This document shows positions 31,548 to 41,638 of a stretch of 64,000 nucleotides of DNA, piece by piece. The stretch's first letter is position 1. Each line of letters opens with the position of its first letter. The DNA comes from FW021-bin31 sp964647485 (GTDB lineage Bacteria > Bacteroidota > Bacteroidia > Chitinophagales > Chitinophagaceae): positions 14,427 to 78,426 of the forward strand of contig CAZYHV010000019.1 in assembly GCA_964647485.1 (NCBI GenBank). Direction: 5' to 3'. The notes beneath the pieces were generated by a model. It had not been told where the DNA came from. It did not search any database and saw only the letters and a program-made list of their open reading frames with translations. Both the position numbers and the translations under genes were made by a program.

Positions 31548-33005
31548 TTATCCTTCTGCTCCTGTATCAATATGTGATGTATGCGCAGCTTCCACAACAA
31601 ATTCTTCGGTGGTTTTATCTTCAATCGTTCCCATTTCATCTTTGTAACTTTCACCGGATACTTTCAACACATGTTTTATCTCATGAATAGCAATTACGGG
31701 GAAGTACTTCGCAAATAGGAAATAACAAGTAAAGAATAAACCAAAAGTACCCACATAAAAGCCAATGTCCGCCCAAGTTGGTGAAAAATAAGACCAACTA
31801 GAAGGTAACCAATCATGATAAAGTGAAAGCACAATAATCACAAAACGTTCAAACCACATTCCAATATTAATAATGATAGACATAAAGAACGTAAAGGCGA
31901 TATTTCTACGTAATTTTTTGAACCAGAACATTTGCGGACAAATGACGTTACAGGTTATCAAACACCACCATGCCCACCAATAGGGTCCATTGACACGCCA
32001 CCAGAAAGCACCCCCTTCACCGAAATCACCGGAATACCAAGCTACAAAGAACTCACTTGTATAGGCTACAGCCACAATACCACCGGTTAGCATGATGACC
32101 TTGTTCATGGCTTCAATATGACCAAGAGTAATATACTCCTCAAGATGAAGTACTTTTCTAGTAATAATTAATAAGGTCTGTACCATTGCAAATCCGGAAA
32201 AGATAGCCCCCGCAACGAAGTATGGAGGGAAAATCGTCGTATGCCAACCCGGAATAACAGATGTTGCAAAGTCCATAGATACAACAGAGTGTACAGACAA
32301 TACAAGAGGGGTAGCCAAAGCGGCCAACACGACAAATAAAGCCTCGGTCCGTTGCCAGTTTTTTACAGATCCTGTCCAACCAAAGGAGAGATAACCATAA
32401 ATCAACTTCCGAACTTTTGTCTTTGCACGATCTCTAATCGTTGCCATATCAGGAATTAACCCGGCATACCAAAAGAGTACAGAAACAGTAAAATACGTAC
32501 TTACCGCAAATACATCCCATAATAAGGGAGAGTTAAAGTTGGGCCAAAGAGGACCTCTTGTATTTGGATAAGGGAAGATAAAAAACACATCCCAAACACG
32601 ACCAACGTGCCAAATAGGAAACTGACCGGCACACATTACAGCAAAAATGGTCATGGCTTCTGCGGCACGGTTAACCCCCGTACGCCAGCCTTGTCTAAAA
32701 AGCAACAAAATAGCCGAGATCAAGGTTCCGGCATGACCAATACCAACCCACCATACGAAGTTGGTAATCGCCCAGGCCCAGCCAATCGTTTTATTGACTC
32801 CCCAAACACCAATACCATAATATACTTCCCAATAAACGGAAAAAACCCCAAAAGCCAATAACAGGATAGAAATGGCAAGACCTACCCACCACATCTTTCC
32901 GGGCTTTTTCTCAATCGGCCGAACGATATCTTCGGTAACTTGATGGAAATCTTTGGTACCGTTAATCAAAGGTTCTCTTACTGTGGATTCGTATTTCAGC
33001 GACAT
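31548..33005 (-). CDS. actC: Alternative complex III membrane subunit ActC (NrfD-like)
   Basis: Ten or so membrane helices; the phrases WWVGIGHAGTLISAILLLFRQGWR and GRVWDVFFIFPYPNTRGPLWPN are diagnostic for ActC. It provides the main quinol oxidation site near the ActB iron-sulfur clusters. It is directly downstream of actB (68 bases) and has a hydrophilic C-terminal tail (DKTTEEFVVEA). The length (485 aa) is as expected. Confidence 0.92.
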   Translation of the reverse strand: MSLKYESTVREPLINGTKDFHQVTEDIVRPIEKKPGKMWWVGLAISILLLAFGVFSVYWEVYYGIGVWGVNKTIGWAWAITNFVWWVGIGHAGTLISAILLLFRQGWRTGVNRAAEAMTIFAVMCAGQFPIWHVGRVWDVFFIFPYPNTRGPLWPNFNSPLLWDVFAVSTYFTVSVLFWYAGLIPDMATIRDRAKTKVRKLIYGYLSFGWTGSVKNWQRTEALFVVLAALATPLVLSVHSVVSMDFATSVIPGWHTTIFPPYFVAGAIFSGFAMVQTLLIITRKVLHLEEYITLGHIEAMNKVIMLTGGIVAVAYTSEFFVAWYSGDFGEGGAFWWRVNGPYWWAWWCLITCNVICPQMFWFKKLRRNIAFTFFMSIIINIGMWFERFVIIVLSLYHDWLPSSWSYFSPTWADIGFYVGTFGLFFTCYFLFAKYFPVIAIHEIKHVLKVSGESYKDEMGTIEDKTTEEFVVEAAHTSHIDTGAEG

Positions 33006-33073
33006 ATTCTTATTACTAAGGTTATAAACTCAAATATTGCTAATTGCTAGTTCTTATTTTTATTTCAATTAAT

Positions 33074-36000
33074 TTATAAAGTATGTTGTGGTTCTTCATG
33101 GAAGAAGTCTTCTTGATCTTTATTGGTCACTTTCGCCAAATAGGTAATATTCGGCAAGGTATGTAACAATTCAAGAACATGATATCCTCTTACCTTTTGA
33201 GCTCCATGAGTTACATTATAAATCTTACTTTCTTTATCATTGACATTACCAAAGGTAATTGCATCAGCAGGACATGCTTGTTGACAAGCCGTCTTTGCTT
33301 CTCCATCGGGAACAGGATGTCCGGCTTTCTTAGCATTCAACTTAGCGGTTTGTAAACGTTGAACACAAAAAGTACATTTTTCCATTACCCCACGACCACG
33401 AACCGTCACATCAGGATTTAATACCATTCTACTCAAATCATTGTTTTGTTCTAAGACAACGGGATCATCATACATATTGTCTTCAAAACTATCCGCTCCA
33501 TTCCAATCTAACCAATTAAAACGACGTACTTTATAAGGACAGTTATTTTCACAATAACGGGTTCCAATACAACGATTATAAACCATCATATTCAGACCTT
33601 CATCACTATGAGAAGTAGCTGCTACAGGACATACATTTTCACAAGGAGCATTATTACATTGTTGACACAACATAGGTTGATACACCACCTGCGGATTTTC
33701 CTCGGATCCGGCAAAATAACGATCAATTCTAAGCCAAGCCATTTCATGGCCACGAGCCACTTCTTCTTTACCTACTATTGAAACATTATTTTCAGCATAG
33801 CAGGCAATCGTACAAGCACCACATCCAATACAGCTATTCATATCAATAGCCATATTCCAGTGTATACCCTGACTATAATCAAATTCATCCGGATAAAGCG
33901 TCGCATCCTTGGCATAATTATCGCCATATTCTTTTTTCTCCTCTTCTCTTTCTTCGAGGAGATGTTCGGGATTCTCTTTAAACTTTTCTAAAGTAGTTTC
34001 CTCAATAATAGGACGTCCCTCAAAAGAATTATGGGATTGGGTAATAGCCAAAAGGTATGTCTCTCCCGTATTGGAAATTTCTACCTTAGGAGCAGCATAT
34101 ACCCGATTTTGAGAGCTTTCATTATAGCTTACCCAAGGATATACATTTTTCCCTACGGAAGCTGCAGAAGGACCTATCGCCTGTCTCCATTTCTTCAATT
34201 CATCCTCTTTCAAATCATTTCCTCCACGTCCGTAACCAACAGCTACCGATATGACGTCTTCATGAATACCCGGAAGTACCATGATCGGCAATAAGATTTC
34301 TTTTCCATTCACTACAACTTTCGCTACTGGACGATGAAAATTCACTTCATTAAAGCGAGTTACCGCTGCATTTATTTTTCTGGACATCGCGGGAGAAATA
34401 CATACGTAGTTATCCCAAGTACATTTTGTTAAAGGTTCCGGCATTTCTTGTAACCAAGGATTGTTACTATGCCTTCCTGTACCGATTCCTACATTCTGAT
34501 ATAGAGAAAGTTCTATTCCTCCGGCTTTAGGTGCCGTAGCTTTCAATGAAGAGGCAGCACTTTGTGCATCCCCATTATAAGAGACCGCTGTACCTTTAGA
34601 AGATTCTTTTTCTTCCTTAGATGAAGGTTCTGCTAACCCAAGTTGTAATGTTTCATCCCACCATCTTTGCCATAATTTACCATCGGCAAATTCAGGATAA
34701 ACATTTTCTTTCCAATAAGTCTGAATATATTTTAAAGGATCTGTTTCTTTTTCACCTGCCCATTTCAAAATAGAGCTAAGCATTTGTCTTGTCTTGAATA
34801 AAGGCGAAATCCCGGGTTGCTGTAAACTGTAATATCCGGTTTGAGGTTCCGCATCTCCCCAGCTTTCTAAATAATGATTATCAGGAGCAACATAACTGCA
34901 ATATTGAGCAGTTTCATCATTGTGTTCATTCAAAGAAACGGACAAATCCGTTTTCTTCAAGCCGGTAATAAATTTTTCGGCATTGTAATAATCATAAGCC
35001 GGATTAACCCCATACAGGAATAGACCTCCTATCCTACCGGCATTCATATCCGCTACGAGTTGTTCCATTTCAGCATCAACACCTCCATGATAATTCGCTT
35101 CGACAGACCAGTCAATGGTATTCCCCACATTTCCCAACATGTCATTAATACCATTTACAAGCACTTGTGCATTTGGATTATTTTCCCCGGATACAACTAA
35201 TCCATTCCCCTTATTCTCCAATAAGGATTTAGCTGCTTTATCTACTCCTTTTTTAAGACTTTCTTCTGTCAACTTTCCTCCTGGAACAGTTGAGTTCCCG
35301 GTTGCTGAAGCAATTTTATTATAAAGTGCTATCAGAATATTGGCACTATCCGAAGGTTTATGTGGATATCTATAATCCGCATTAGAACCCGTCAACGAGA
35401 AACTACTCTCAAATTGAAAATGACGACTCATCTCGGGACGTTCCGGATCAATTTTACGCGTATCCGTATATTGTCTGGTAAATGCAATAGGATTCAACCA
35501 GGTACCAATAAAATCAGCATCAAAACTTACAATAGATTTTGCTCTATCAAAACGATAAGCCGGAATTGCACGTTTTCCATAGCTTCTTTCATTTCCCAAA
35601 AGCAATCCATTATAGGATACCGGTTCATAAACGACATGACGTGTATTTGGATATTTCTGTTTGAAGGTCTCAATTGCCTGTTTAACAGATGGACTCAAGA
35701 TTGGAGAAGTCAATAATACAATATCCCCACTTGCCCCTTCTAATCCTTGAATAATTTTCTTATCAACAGCTTCCCAGGTGGCTTCTTTCCCTTTAATCAT
35801 AGGGAAACGAAGACGCGTAATATCATAAAGGTTTAAAACCGATCCCTGCACAACGGCAGAAGTTCCTCCTTTCGTAATGGAAGATGCCGTATTTCCCTCA
35901 ATTTTAATAGGGCGACCATCTCTTGTCTTGATAATAATAGGACAATAATCTCCGTCTATCGCATAGGTAGAAGCATAATAATTAGGTACACCCGGCGTAA

Positions 36001-36301
36001 TTTCTTCCGGTTTATTTAGATAAGGAATAACCTTCCGAGTCTTTATCTCACAGCTAGCTGCCAACGTAGCTGCAGCAGTACCAAAGCCCAGGTACTTTAA
36101 GAAATCTCGCCTTGGGGTTTTCGCATCTAATAATTCACTAGAATCCTCAAAAGGCAATTCCTCTTGAAACTCTTTATGTGTAGAATTATGATACCCTTCC
36201 GGATCAACCTGTTCCCCCAGACTTTTCCAGTATTTATTTTTACCTTTTTTATCTGCATCGTCGTTATTGCCATTCGGCAGTCCACTGATTTTTACTGACA
36301 T
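33074..36301 (-). CDS. actB: Alternative complex III iron-sulfur subunit ActB (molybdopterin oxidoreductase-like)
   Basis: A Tat signal (RRDFLKYLGFGTAAATL, Arg64-Arg65) is followed by a large domain of the molybdopterin oxidoreductase fold (about 90-750) and an iron-sulfur domain (about 830-1040) with four Cys groups: CIGCGACTIAC, CQQCNNAPCENVC, CIGTRYCENNC and CTFCVQ...CQQACP. The molybdopterin ligand residues are not used in ActB proteins, which keep the fold only. Clusters pass electrons from quinol to the hemes of ActA. At 1075 aa it is a full-length ActB. Confidence 0.93.
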   Translation of the reverse strand: MSVKISGLPNGNNDDADKKGKNKYWKSLGEQVDPEGYHNSTHKEFQEELPFEDSSELLDAKTPRRDFLKYLGFGTAAATLAASCEIKTRKVIPYLNKPEEITPGVPNYYASTYAIDGDYCPIIIKTRDGRPIKIEGNTASSITKGGTSAVVQGSVLNLYDITRLRFPMIKGKEATWEAVDKKIIQGLEGASGDIVLLTSPILSPSVKQAIETFKQKYPNTRHVVYEPVSYNGLLLGNERSYGKRAIPAYRFDRAKSIVSFDADFIGTWLNPIAFTRQYTDTRKIDPERPEMSRHFQFESSFSLTGSNADYRYPHKPSDSANILIALYNKIASATGNSTVPGGKLTEESLKKGVDKAAKSLLENKGNGLVVSGENNPNAQVLVNGINDMLGNVGNTIDWSVEANYHGGVDAEMEQLVADMNAGRIGGLFLYGVNPAYDYYNAEKFITGLKKTDLSVSLNEHNDETAQYCSYVAPDNHYLESWGDAEPQTGYYSLQQPGISPLFKTRQMLSSILKWAGEKETDPLKYIQTYWKENVYPEFADGKLWQRWWDETLQLGLAEPSSKEEKESSKGTAVSYNGDAQSAASSLKATAPKAGGIELSLYQNVGIGTGRHSNNPWLQEMPEPLTKCTWDNYVCISPAMSRKINAAVTRFNEVNFHRPVAKVVVNGKEILLPIMVLPGIHEDVISVAVGYGRGGNDLKEDELKKWRQAIGPSAASVGKNVYPWVSYNESSQNRVYAAPKVEISNTGETYLLAITQSHNSFEGRPIIEETTLEKFKENPEHLLEEREEEKKEYGDNYAKDATLYPDEFDYSQGIHWNMAIDMNSCIGCGACTIACYAENNVSIVGKEEVARGHEMAWLRIDRYFAGSEENPQVVYQPMLCQQCNNAPCENVCPVAATSHSDEGLNMMVYNRCIGTRYCENNCPYKVRRFNWLDWNGADSFEDNMYDDPVVLEQNNDLSRMVLNPDVTVRGRGVMEKCTFCVQRLQTAKLNAKKAGHPVPDGEAKTACQQACPADAITFGNVNDKESKIYNVTHGAQKVRGYHVLELLHTLPNITYLAKVTNKDQEDFFHEEPQHTL

Positions 36302-36355
36302 GAGATGAAAAAATATTAAATATAATTAAAAATTATTCAAAAATGTTATATACAA

Positions 36356-37645
36356 TTAATAGTGACATTTGACACAATCCGTTCCTCCCTGCATTTCAAC
36401 AGTTACACTATCAATTTGATGCGCTTTAATTTGTTTTTCGTATTTCGTAAAGATGGTATAATATCCATTATCTTTAAACTGCACTTTGGTATTTCTGTGG
36501 CAATTTACACACCATCCCATTCCCAAAGTAGCATGCTGATGTACTTCATTCATATCCTGTATATTTCCATGGCAGGTTTGACATTGCACATCTCCTACTT
36601 TCACATGCTGAGAATGATTAAAATATACATAATCCGGAAGATTATGAACTTTTGTCCATTTAATAGGTTTTCCCGGTTTTGTATATTGACGCTTATCCGG
36701 ATCCCATCCGGCATAATCATACAATTTCTGGATTTCTGCCGTCCCATTCACCGGATTTCCTTCTAAGTCTTTAAAATTATTTCCTGTATACTCATTGATT
36801 ACTTCATGACAATTCATACAAATATTTGGAGAAGGAATCATGGCATGTTTACTCTTTTCTGCCCCTGCATGGCAATACAGACAGTTGATTTGATTGATTC
36901 CGGCATGTACTTTATGAGAGAAGACAATGGGTTGTTTCGGTTCATAGTTTTTACTATATCCTATGGTGGTAGCCCCCTCTACTAAAAGATAACCACCTAG
37001 GCAGAATAATACGATAACAACGATAGATATATTACGTTTATTTAAATAAAATGGAATTTTTCTATAATTGGGATGCCCTTCTTTTTCATTTGTTAAGCGC
37101 TTGAGATTCTTATTCACCTGTAATAGAATGAGCGCTAACACCGCTAATACAAGACTTAGAATACCAAATAATAAAGCATTATTACCTTCACCACCGGAGG
37201 ATGTTGATGCGGCAGTTGCCTTCTCGCTTTGTCCACCGGAACCTGCTCCAGCCTGCTCGTAACTATTAACGTAAGCAAAGATATTATCAATATCTTCTTC
37301 ACTTAGTTGTGGAAAATGGGTCATTTGGGTTTGTCCCCATTCTTTAAAAATTTTATTGGCATATTCATCGCCGCTGGCAATCACTTTCGAGGAGTTATGC
37401 ACCCAATCATACACCCAGTCCATACCGCCGGGAATATTTTCTACTACTCCTTTAAGCGCAGGTCCCGTCATATCACGTACCGGATTATGACAGGAAGCAC
37501 AATTTGTTTGGAAAAGAGTCTTCCCTTTATCAGCATCTCCTTGTGCTGATACATTTTGGAATGACATAATTGCCAAGGAAGCTATAATACATAACGTTGT
37601 AAAAGCCCACCTCTTTCTGGTCTTAAAAAGACTATTCACACCCAT
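36356..37645 (-). CDS. actA: Alternative complex III multiheme cytochrome ActA with an N-terminal monoheme domain
   Basis: Signal peptide and then a monoheme cytochrome domain (CASCH at residues 49-53), a Ser/Gly-rich linker, two membrane helices, and a five-heme part with CLYCH, CMNCH, CQTCH, CVNCH and CVKCH. Six heme sites in all. ActA passes electrons from ActB to ActE or the oxidase. The promoter at 37690-37722 puts the transcript start below 37690, so MGVNSLFKTRK (37645) is the start, not the ATG at 37690. Stop is followed by 54 bases to actB. Confidence 0.9.
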   Translation of the reverse strand: MGVNSLFKTRKRWAFTTLCIIASLAIMSFQNVSAQGDADKGKTLFQTNCASCHNPVRDMTGPALKGVVENIPGGMDWVYDWVHNSSKVIASGDEYANKIFKEWGQTQMTHFPQLSEEDIDNIFAYVNSYEQAGAGSGGQSEKATAASTSSGGEGNNALLFGILSLVLAVLALILLQVNKNLKRLTNEKEGHPNYRKIPFYLNKRNISIVVIVLFCLGGYLLVEGATTIGYSKNYEPKQPIVFSHKVHAGINQINCLYCHAGAEKSKHAMIPSPNICMNCHEVINEYTGNNFKDLEGNPVNGTAEIQKLYDYAGWDPDKRQYTKPGKPIKWTKVHNLPDYVYFNHSQHVKVGDVQCQTCHGNIQDMNEVHQHATLGMGWCVNCHRNTKVQFKDNGYYTIFTKYEKQIKAHQIDSVTVEMQGGTDCVKCHY

Positions 37646-37689
37646 TTTTATAAATATTAATTTAGACCTGATGATATTTAAAGATGGCA

Positions 37690-37722
37690 CAAAAGTAAGA
37701 CAGAAACTTGACTTAATCCAAA
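37690..37722 (-). promoter_or_regulatory. Promoter of the act-cta respiratory operon
   Basis: Leftward TTTG (37719-37722) and TACTTTTG (37690-37697) with 21 bases between them match the Bacteroidetes consensus. Transcription should begin near 37683, leaving a leader of about 38 bases to the ATG at 37645. Confidence 0.65.
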
Positions 37723-37863
37723 CAATCCGTAAATATTTCTTAATTTTTTTCCCTTATTTTGTCCTATTTCAGGATAAATTTGTCTTATATTTTTATTATT
37801 ACAAATCTTTTGTCAAGATAAAAAGAATATCCGAAATTGCCTAATTTAAGAACACTATAAATT

Positions 37864-38442
37864 ATGAAAATTAATAACATCGCTATTTTTGCCAGTGGAG
37901 CGGGTTCCAATGCTCGAAAAATAATTTCTCATTTCGAAAACTCGGAAGATATTGACATAAGTCTGATTATTACAAACAATCCTCATGCAGGAGTCATACA
38001 AGTAGCAGAAGAAAGTAACACTCCCTCCCTACTCATTGACAAAGAGAAACTGAAAGATTCCTCTTACCTTATTCATACATTGAGAGACAAAAATATAGAC
38101 TGGATTATTCTTGCCGGATTTCTCTGGAAAATACCGGAATTTCTTGTGGATCATTTTCCAAAACACATTATCAATATACATCCTGCTCTTCTCCCCAAAT
38201 TTGGAGGAAAAGGAATGTATGGTGCTCATGTTCATCAAGCAGTCATTGCAGCAGGGGAAAAAGAAAGTGGAATTACTATCCATTATATCGACAAAGATTA
38301 TGACAGAGGAGAGATTATTCTTCAAAAAAGATGCTTTATTAACAGAGACGATACAGCTGAAAGCCTTGCCGAGAAAATACATACCCTTGAACATAAATGG
38401 TTTCCACGTACCATAGAGAAGGTCATCAAGGAAGCTAAATAA
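37864..38442 (+). CDS. purN: Phosphoribosylglycinamide formyltransferase
   Basis: N-terminal AIFASGAGSNARKII is the phosphate-binding loop, followed by LAGFLWKIP, NIHPALLPKFGG (the catalytic Asn and His) and SGITIHYIDKDYDRGEII (the catalytic Asp). It formylates GAR with 10-formyl-tetrahydrofolate in purine synthesis. At 192 residues it is a normal PurN. It is divergent from actA across a 173-base gap. Confidence 0.94.
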   Translation: MKINNIAIFASGAGSNARKIISHFENSEDIDISLIITNNPHAGVIQVAEESNTPSLLIDKEKLKDSSYLIHTLRDKNIDWIILAGFLWKIPEFLVDHFPKHIINIHPALLPKFGGKGMYGAHVHQAVIAAGEKESGITIHYIDKDYDRGEIILQKRCFINRDDTAESLAEKIHTLEHKWFPRTIEKVIKEAK

Positions 38443-38541
38443 TAAAATATTCGCTCTTGACAAAATTTTAACAGCAAAATAATGCGTAAATTCTCTATTT
38501 GAGCAGGAATCTACTGTACCTTTGTAAAAAAGGAGAATGAA

Positions 38542-39177
38542 ATGAAAAACAAAAAATTCTACCTTATTATAGGTGCTGTAGTCATTGTAGCTTTCATTGC
38601 TGCATTTTCTCTTGTCCAAAGTAACATTTCCAATAACATCTCAAAACCTTTACCTGTTCTGGGAAGCCCCGGACACACAGTAGGAGACTTCACCTTAGTG
38701 GATCAGGAAGGAGACACTGTAACACAGGCTATTCTCAACAATAAAGTCAGTGTAGTAGAATATTTTTACACAACTTGCACCGGTATTTGTCCGCGTATGA
38801 ATGATAATCTAAGCAAAGTCTATGGAGATTTAAAAGATTTACCCAATTTTCAGATTATTTCAAATACTGTAGATCCCACCACTGACAGTGTTTCCGTATT
38901 GGCTGCTTATGCAAAGAAAAGAAATGCCAATCCCAAAAATTGGAAATTTCTTACCGGCAAGAAAAAAATTATTTTCCATACAGCCGTAAAGGAATATCTT
39001 CTTAATGCAGCAGATTCTGTAGGAGTTACCGGAGAATATGTACACACCAATTGGTTTGCCCTCGTGGATCAGAAAAGAAGGGTTCGTGGTTTCTACAATG
39101 GACTAAAAATGAAGAGTCTGAAAAAAATGGAAGCTGATATTAAACAGCTTTTAGACCAACAGAAAAAACAAGGATAG
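38542..39177 (+). CDS. Sco1/SenC copper chaperone with intact CxxxC
   Basis: A membrane anchor (about 5-25) leads into a thioredoxin fold with VVEYFYTTCTGICPRMN (Cys79 and Cys83) and the conserved His in GEYVHTNWFALVD. It delivers copper to CuA of oxidase subunit II. It has a good SD site (AGGAG, six bases before ATG) and a TACCTTTG box at 38517-38524. A Cys-less relative lies at the end of the act-cta operon; this gene is the functional copy. Confidence 0.9.
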   Translation: MKNKKFYLIIGAVVIVAFIAAFSLVQSNISNNISKPLPVLGSPGHTVGDFTLVDQEGDTVTQAILNNKVSVVEYFYTTCTGICPRMNDNLSKVYGDLKDLPNFQIISNTVDPTTDSVSVLAAYAKKRNANPKNWKFLTGKKKIIFHTAVKEYLLNAADSVGVTGEYVHTNWFALVDQKRRVRGFYNGLKMKSLKKMEADIKQLLDQQKKQG

Positions 39178-39194
39178 TCCTTCCCAAAACAGGA

Positions 39195-41351
39195 TTATTC
39201 TATCGGCTTTATTTCGATGGCATAGCCTCCACTTCTTGCCATTTTTATAGATAGTTTGCTTTTGCTCGTTACCTTTTTTTGTTTAATGTGATAACGTTGG
39301 GGGTGCGTATCGTAATCTGCGCCCTTTCCATCCTCATAGATGGTCGCCATATATTTCTGTTCCGGATCCAGAAATGATAAATTGACAGTAAATGTTCTGG
39401 CATTTTCATCAGTGATTCCTCCCACATACCAAGCATTTGAATTCCTGTCCTTCCGGGCAATATCAATATAGTCTCCCGGCTCTGCAGCCAATATTTTGGT
39501 ATCATCCCAAACCAGAGGCACATCCTTGATAAATTGAAAGGCATCCATGTGCTTTTTATAGTTTTCCGGCAAATCGGCTGCCATTTGTAAAGGCGAATAC
39601 ATCACTACATATAAAGCTAATTGTTTTGCGATAGTTGTATTGACTTGTCGGGTATCTCCCGGAAAATAATAATTTAGTTTCGTTTGAAAGATGCCGGGAG
39701 TAAAGTCCATAGGGCCACCCATCAAACGTGTAAAAGGTAAAATCGTCGTATGATCCGGTTTATTTCCACCAAAAGCAGCATATTCCATCCCTCTGGCAGC
39801 TTCCTCAGCCACCCAATTTGGATACGTTCGATTTAGTCCGGTAGGATGAACAGCTTCATGAGAGTCAACCATAATGTGATACTTGGCTGCTTTTTTTACC
39901 ACTCTCAAATAATGATTATTGACCAATTGGCTATAATGATGTTCCCCCCTTGGAATAATATTCCCTACATACCCAGTCTTGACCGCATCATAGCCATATT
40001 GTTTCATCAATTTAAAAGCTGTATCCAAATGGCGTTCATAGTTGATGGTAGATCCGGAAGTCTCATGATGCATGATTAATTTAATTCCCTTCTTGTGGGC
40101 ATAGTCATTCAACATTTTGAGGTTAAAGTCAGGATAGGGGGTTACAAAATCAAAGACTTTTACCTTGGAATGACCAAACCAGTCCTCCCAACCTATATTC
40201 CAGCCTTCTACCAACAAACCATCAAAACCATTGGCAGCCGCAAAATCAATGTATTTTTTTACTTTCTCATTATTAGCTCCATGCCGACCATTGGGTTGCA
40301 ACTTGGTATAATCGGTCTTTCCAATATGGATATTATTGGTATCAGCATACGCCCAGGTAGATTTCCCAATAATCATTTCCCACCAAACGCCCATAAACTT
40401 CGTAGGATGAATCCAGGAAACATCTTTGTACTTTGTCGGCTCATTAAGATTGAAAATCATCTTAGAAGCCAAAACACCTGCAGCCTTGGGAGCAACAATA
40501 ATAGTTCTCCATGGGGTAGTAAAAGGAGTCTGAATATATCCTCTTGCTTTCTGTGCATCCGGAGTAAGGATAATCTTAAAATGATGATGTTTAGCATCTA
40601 CCATTAGATTTGAAGCGGGATAATCAATTAAGGCCGCTTCTGCCAAATTAATATATAAGGGATATTTTCCCTCTCTTTTCAACATGAGCGGGGTCTGAAC
40701 AGCATTCTTCACAGGAGTTTGAGAGGCATTGTCATCAACAGCCTGTTCCCAGTATTTGGGAATTTCAGAAACTTTTGTGGTTTGATACTGGTATTCTTCT
40801 GTATCATAGTCTCCGGCAATCCACCATGCTTTCATATCCGTAGGAAAATTAAATTGGGTATCCTCTCCTTTGATTACAAAATAATTCAGGTTGTCTTGCT
40901 TTGGAAATTCATACCGAAAACCTAATCCATCATTAAATAAACGAAATCGTATAATTATGCTTCGGTTGTATTTCTTTTGTGTTAATTGAACGGCTAATTC
41001 ATTATAATGATTGATATAGTATTTTTTTTGACCTAATACCGGATGCCATTTCTCATTTTCTGCATCCCTATCTATTCGGGAGACAACAAATCCTGTTTTC
41101 AAATCATTCCCTGAATGCCTAACCGTATCTCGCCCGGTTCCAAATTTGATATACTGATCTTTAAAAAGACGCAACCCTAACCTTGAATCTTCAATAACAG
41201 TATGACCCTTATATTGTAAATGATAATAAGGGACACTATCTTTCAGATGAAAATCCATTTGAAAATGTCCATCCGGCGATTTCAACGTTTGTGCCTGAGA
41301 AAAGTTAAAAAGTAGAAAAAAACAGAATATAAAAGTACCAATCTTCATCAC
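39195..41351 (-). CDS. Glycoside hydrolase family 97 (alpha-glucosidase/galactosidase type), 718 aa
   Basis: Signal peptide MMKIGTFIFCFFLLFNFSQA, an N-terminal beta-sandwich, a catalytic barrel (about 290-590) with GFDGLLVEGWNIGWEDWFGHS and MVDSHEAVHPTGLNRTYPN, and a C-terminal beta domain with NSNAWYVGGITDENART. These are typical of GH97 (SusB-related). The family includes inverting enzymes with a Glu base and retaining enzymes with an Asp; which type this is cannot be decided safely by eye. It is a single gene with its own promoter, probably periplasmic. Confidence 0.88.
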   Translation of the reverse strand: MMKIGTFIFCFFLLFNFSQAQTLKSPDGHFQMDFHLKDSVPYYHLQYKGHTVIEDSRLGLRLFKDQYIKFGTGRDTVRHSGNDLKTGFVVSRIDRDAENEKWHPVLGQKKYYINHYNELAVQLTQKKYNRSIIIRFRLFNDGLGFRYEFPKQDNLNYFVIKGEDTQFNFPTDMKAWWIAGDYDTEEYQYQTTKVSEIPKYWEQAVDDNASQTPVKNAVQTPLMLKREGKYPLYINLAEAALIDYPASNLMVDAKHHHFKIILTPDAQKARGYIQTPFTTPWRTIIVAPKAAGVLASKMIFNLNEPTKYKDVSWIHPTKFMGVWWEMIIGKSTWAYADTNNIHIGKTDYTKLQPNGRHGANNEKVKKYIDFAAANGFDGLLVEGWNIGWEDWFGHSKVKVFDFVTPYPDFNLKMLNDYAHKKGIKLIMHHETSGSTINYERHLDTAFKLMKQYGYDAVKTGYVGNIIPRGEHHYSQLVNNHYLRVVKKAAKYHIMVDSHEAVHPTGLNRTYPNWVAEEAARGMEYAAFGGNKPDHTTILPFTRLMGGPMDFTPGIFQTKLNYYFPGDTRQVNTTIAKQLALYVVMYSPLQMAADLPENYKKHMDAFQFIKDVPLVWDDTKILAAEPGDYIDIARKDRNSNAWYVGGITDENARTFTVNLSFLDPEQKYMATIYEDGKGADYDTHPQRYHIKQKKVTSKSKLSIKMARSGGYAIEIKPIE

Positions 41352-41391
41352 TAATCATTTTAATTTTTAATTTATTTGTGTATATAATACG

Positions 41392-41422
41392 CAAATATAA
41401 AACAAATAATAGTATTTCCCAA
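41392..41422 (-). promoter_or_regulatory. Promoter of the GH97 gene
   Basis: Leftward TTG (41420-41422) and TATATTTG (41392-41399) with 20 bases between match the consensus. The leader would be about 34 bases. Upstream, 41423-41638 holds no gene; a small hairpin lies at 41563-41579 (GCTACG with CGTAGC). Confidence 0.6.
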
Positions 41423-41638
41423 TATTTTATCGTTGTTGTCCGATAAGCTTCGTTGATGAAGTTTATTAGAAAGATTTTTCACTTTGTTCAAAATGATCAT
41501 TAATGTTTGGTGTTTGGAAGGGGGCGGATTGGTGGCTTTATTCTCCCCTTCCCTCCCGAAAAGCTACGATGAGCGTAGCATAGTAATGGGTGTCGTGAAT
41601 ATCACTTCCCATGGCGAGCACTGTAATTAAAAACAAAA

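Noticed and set aside
38029..38619. 196-residue leftward frame opposite purN and the sco start
   Set aside because: It runs antisense through two clear genes, its composition (many Phe, Ser and Asn) is that of a shadow frame, and no motif is present.
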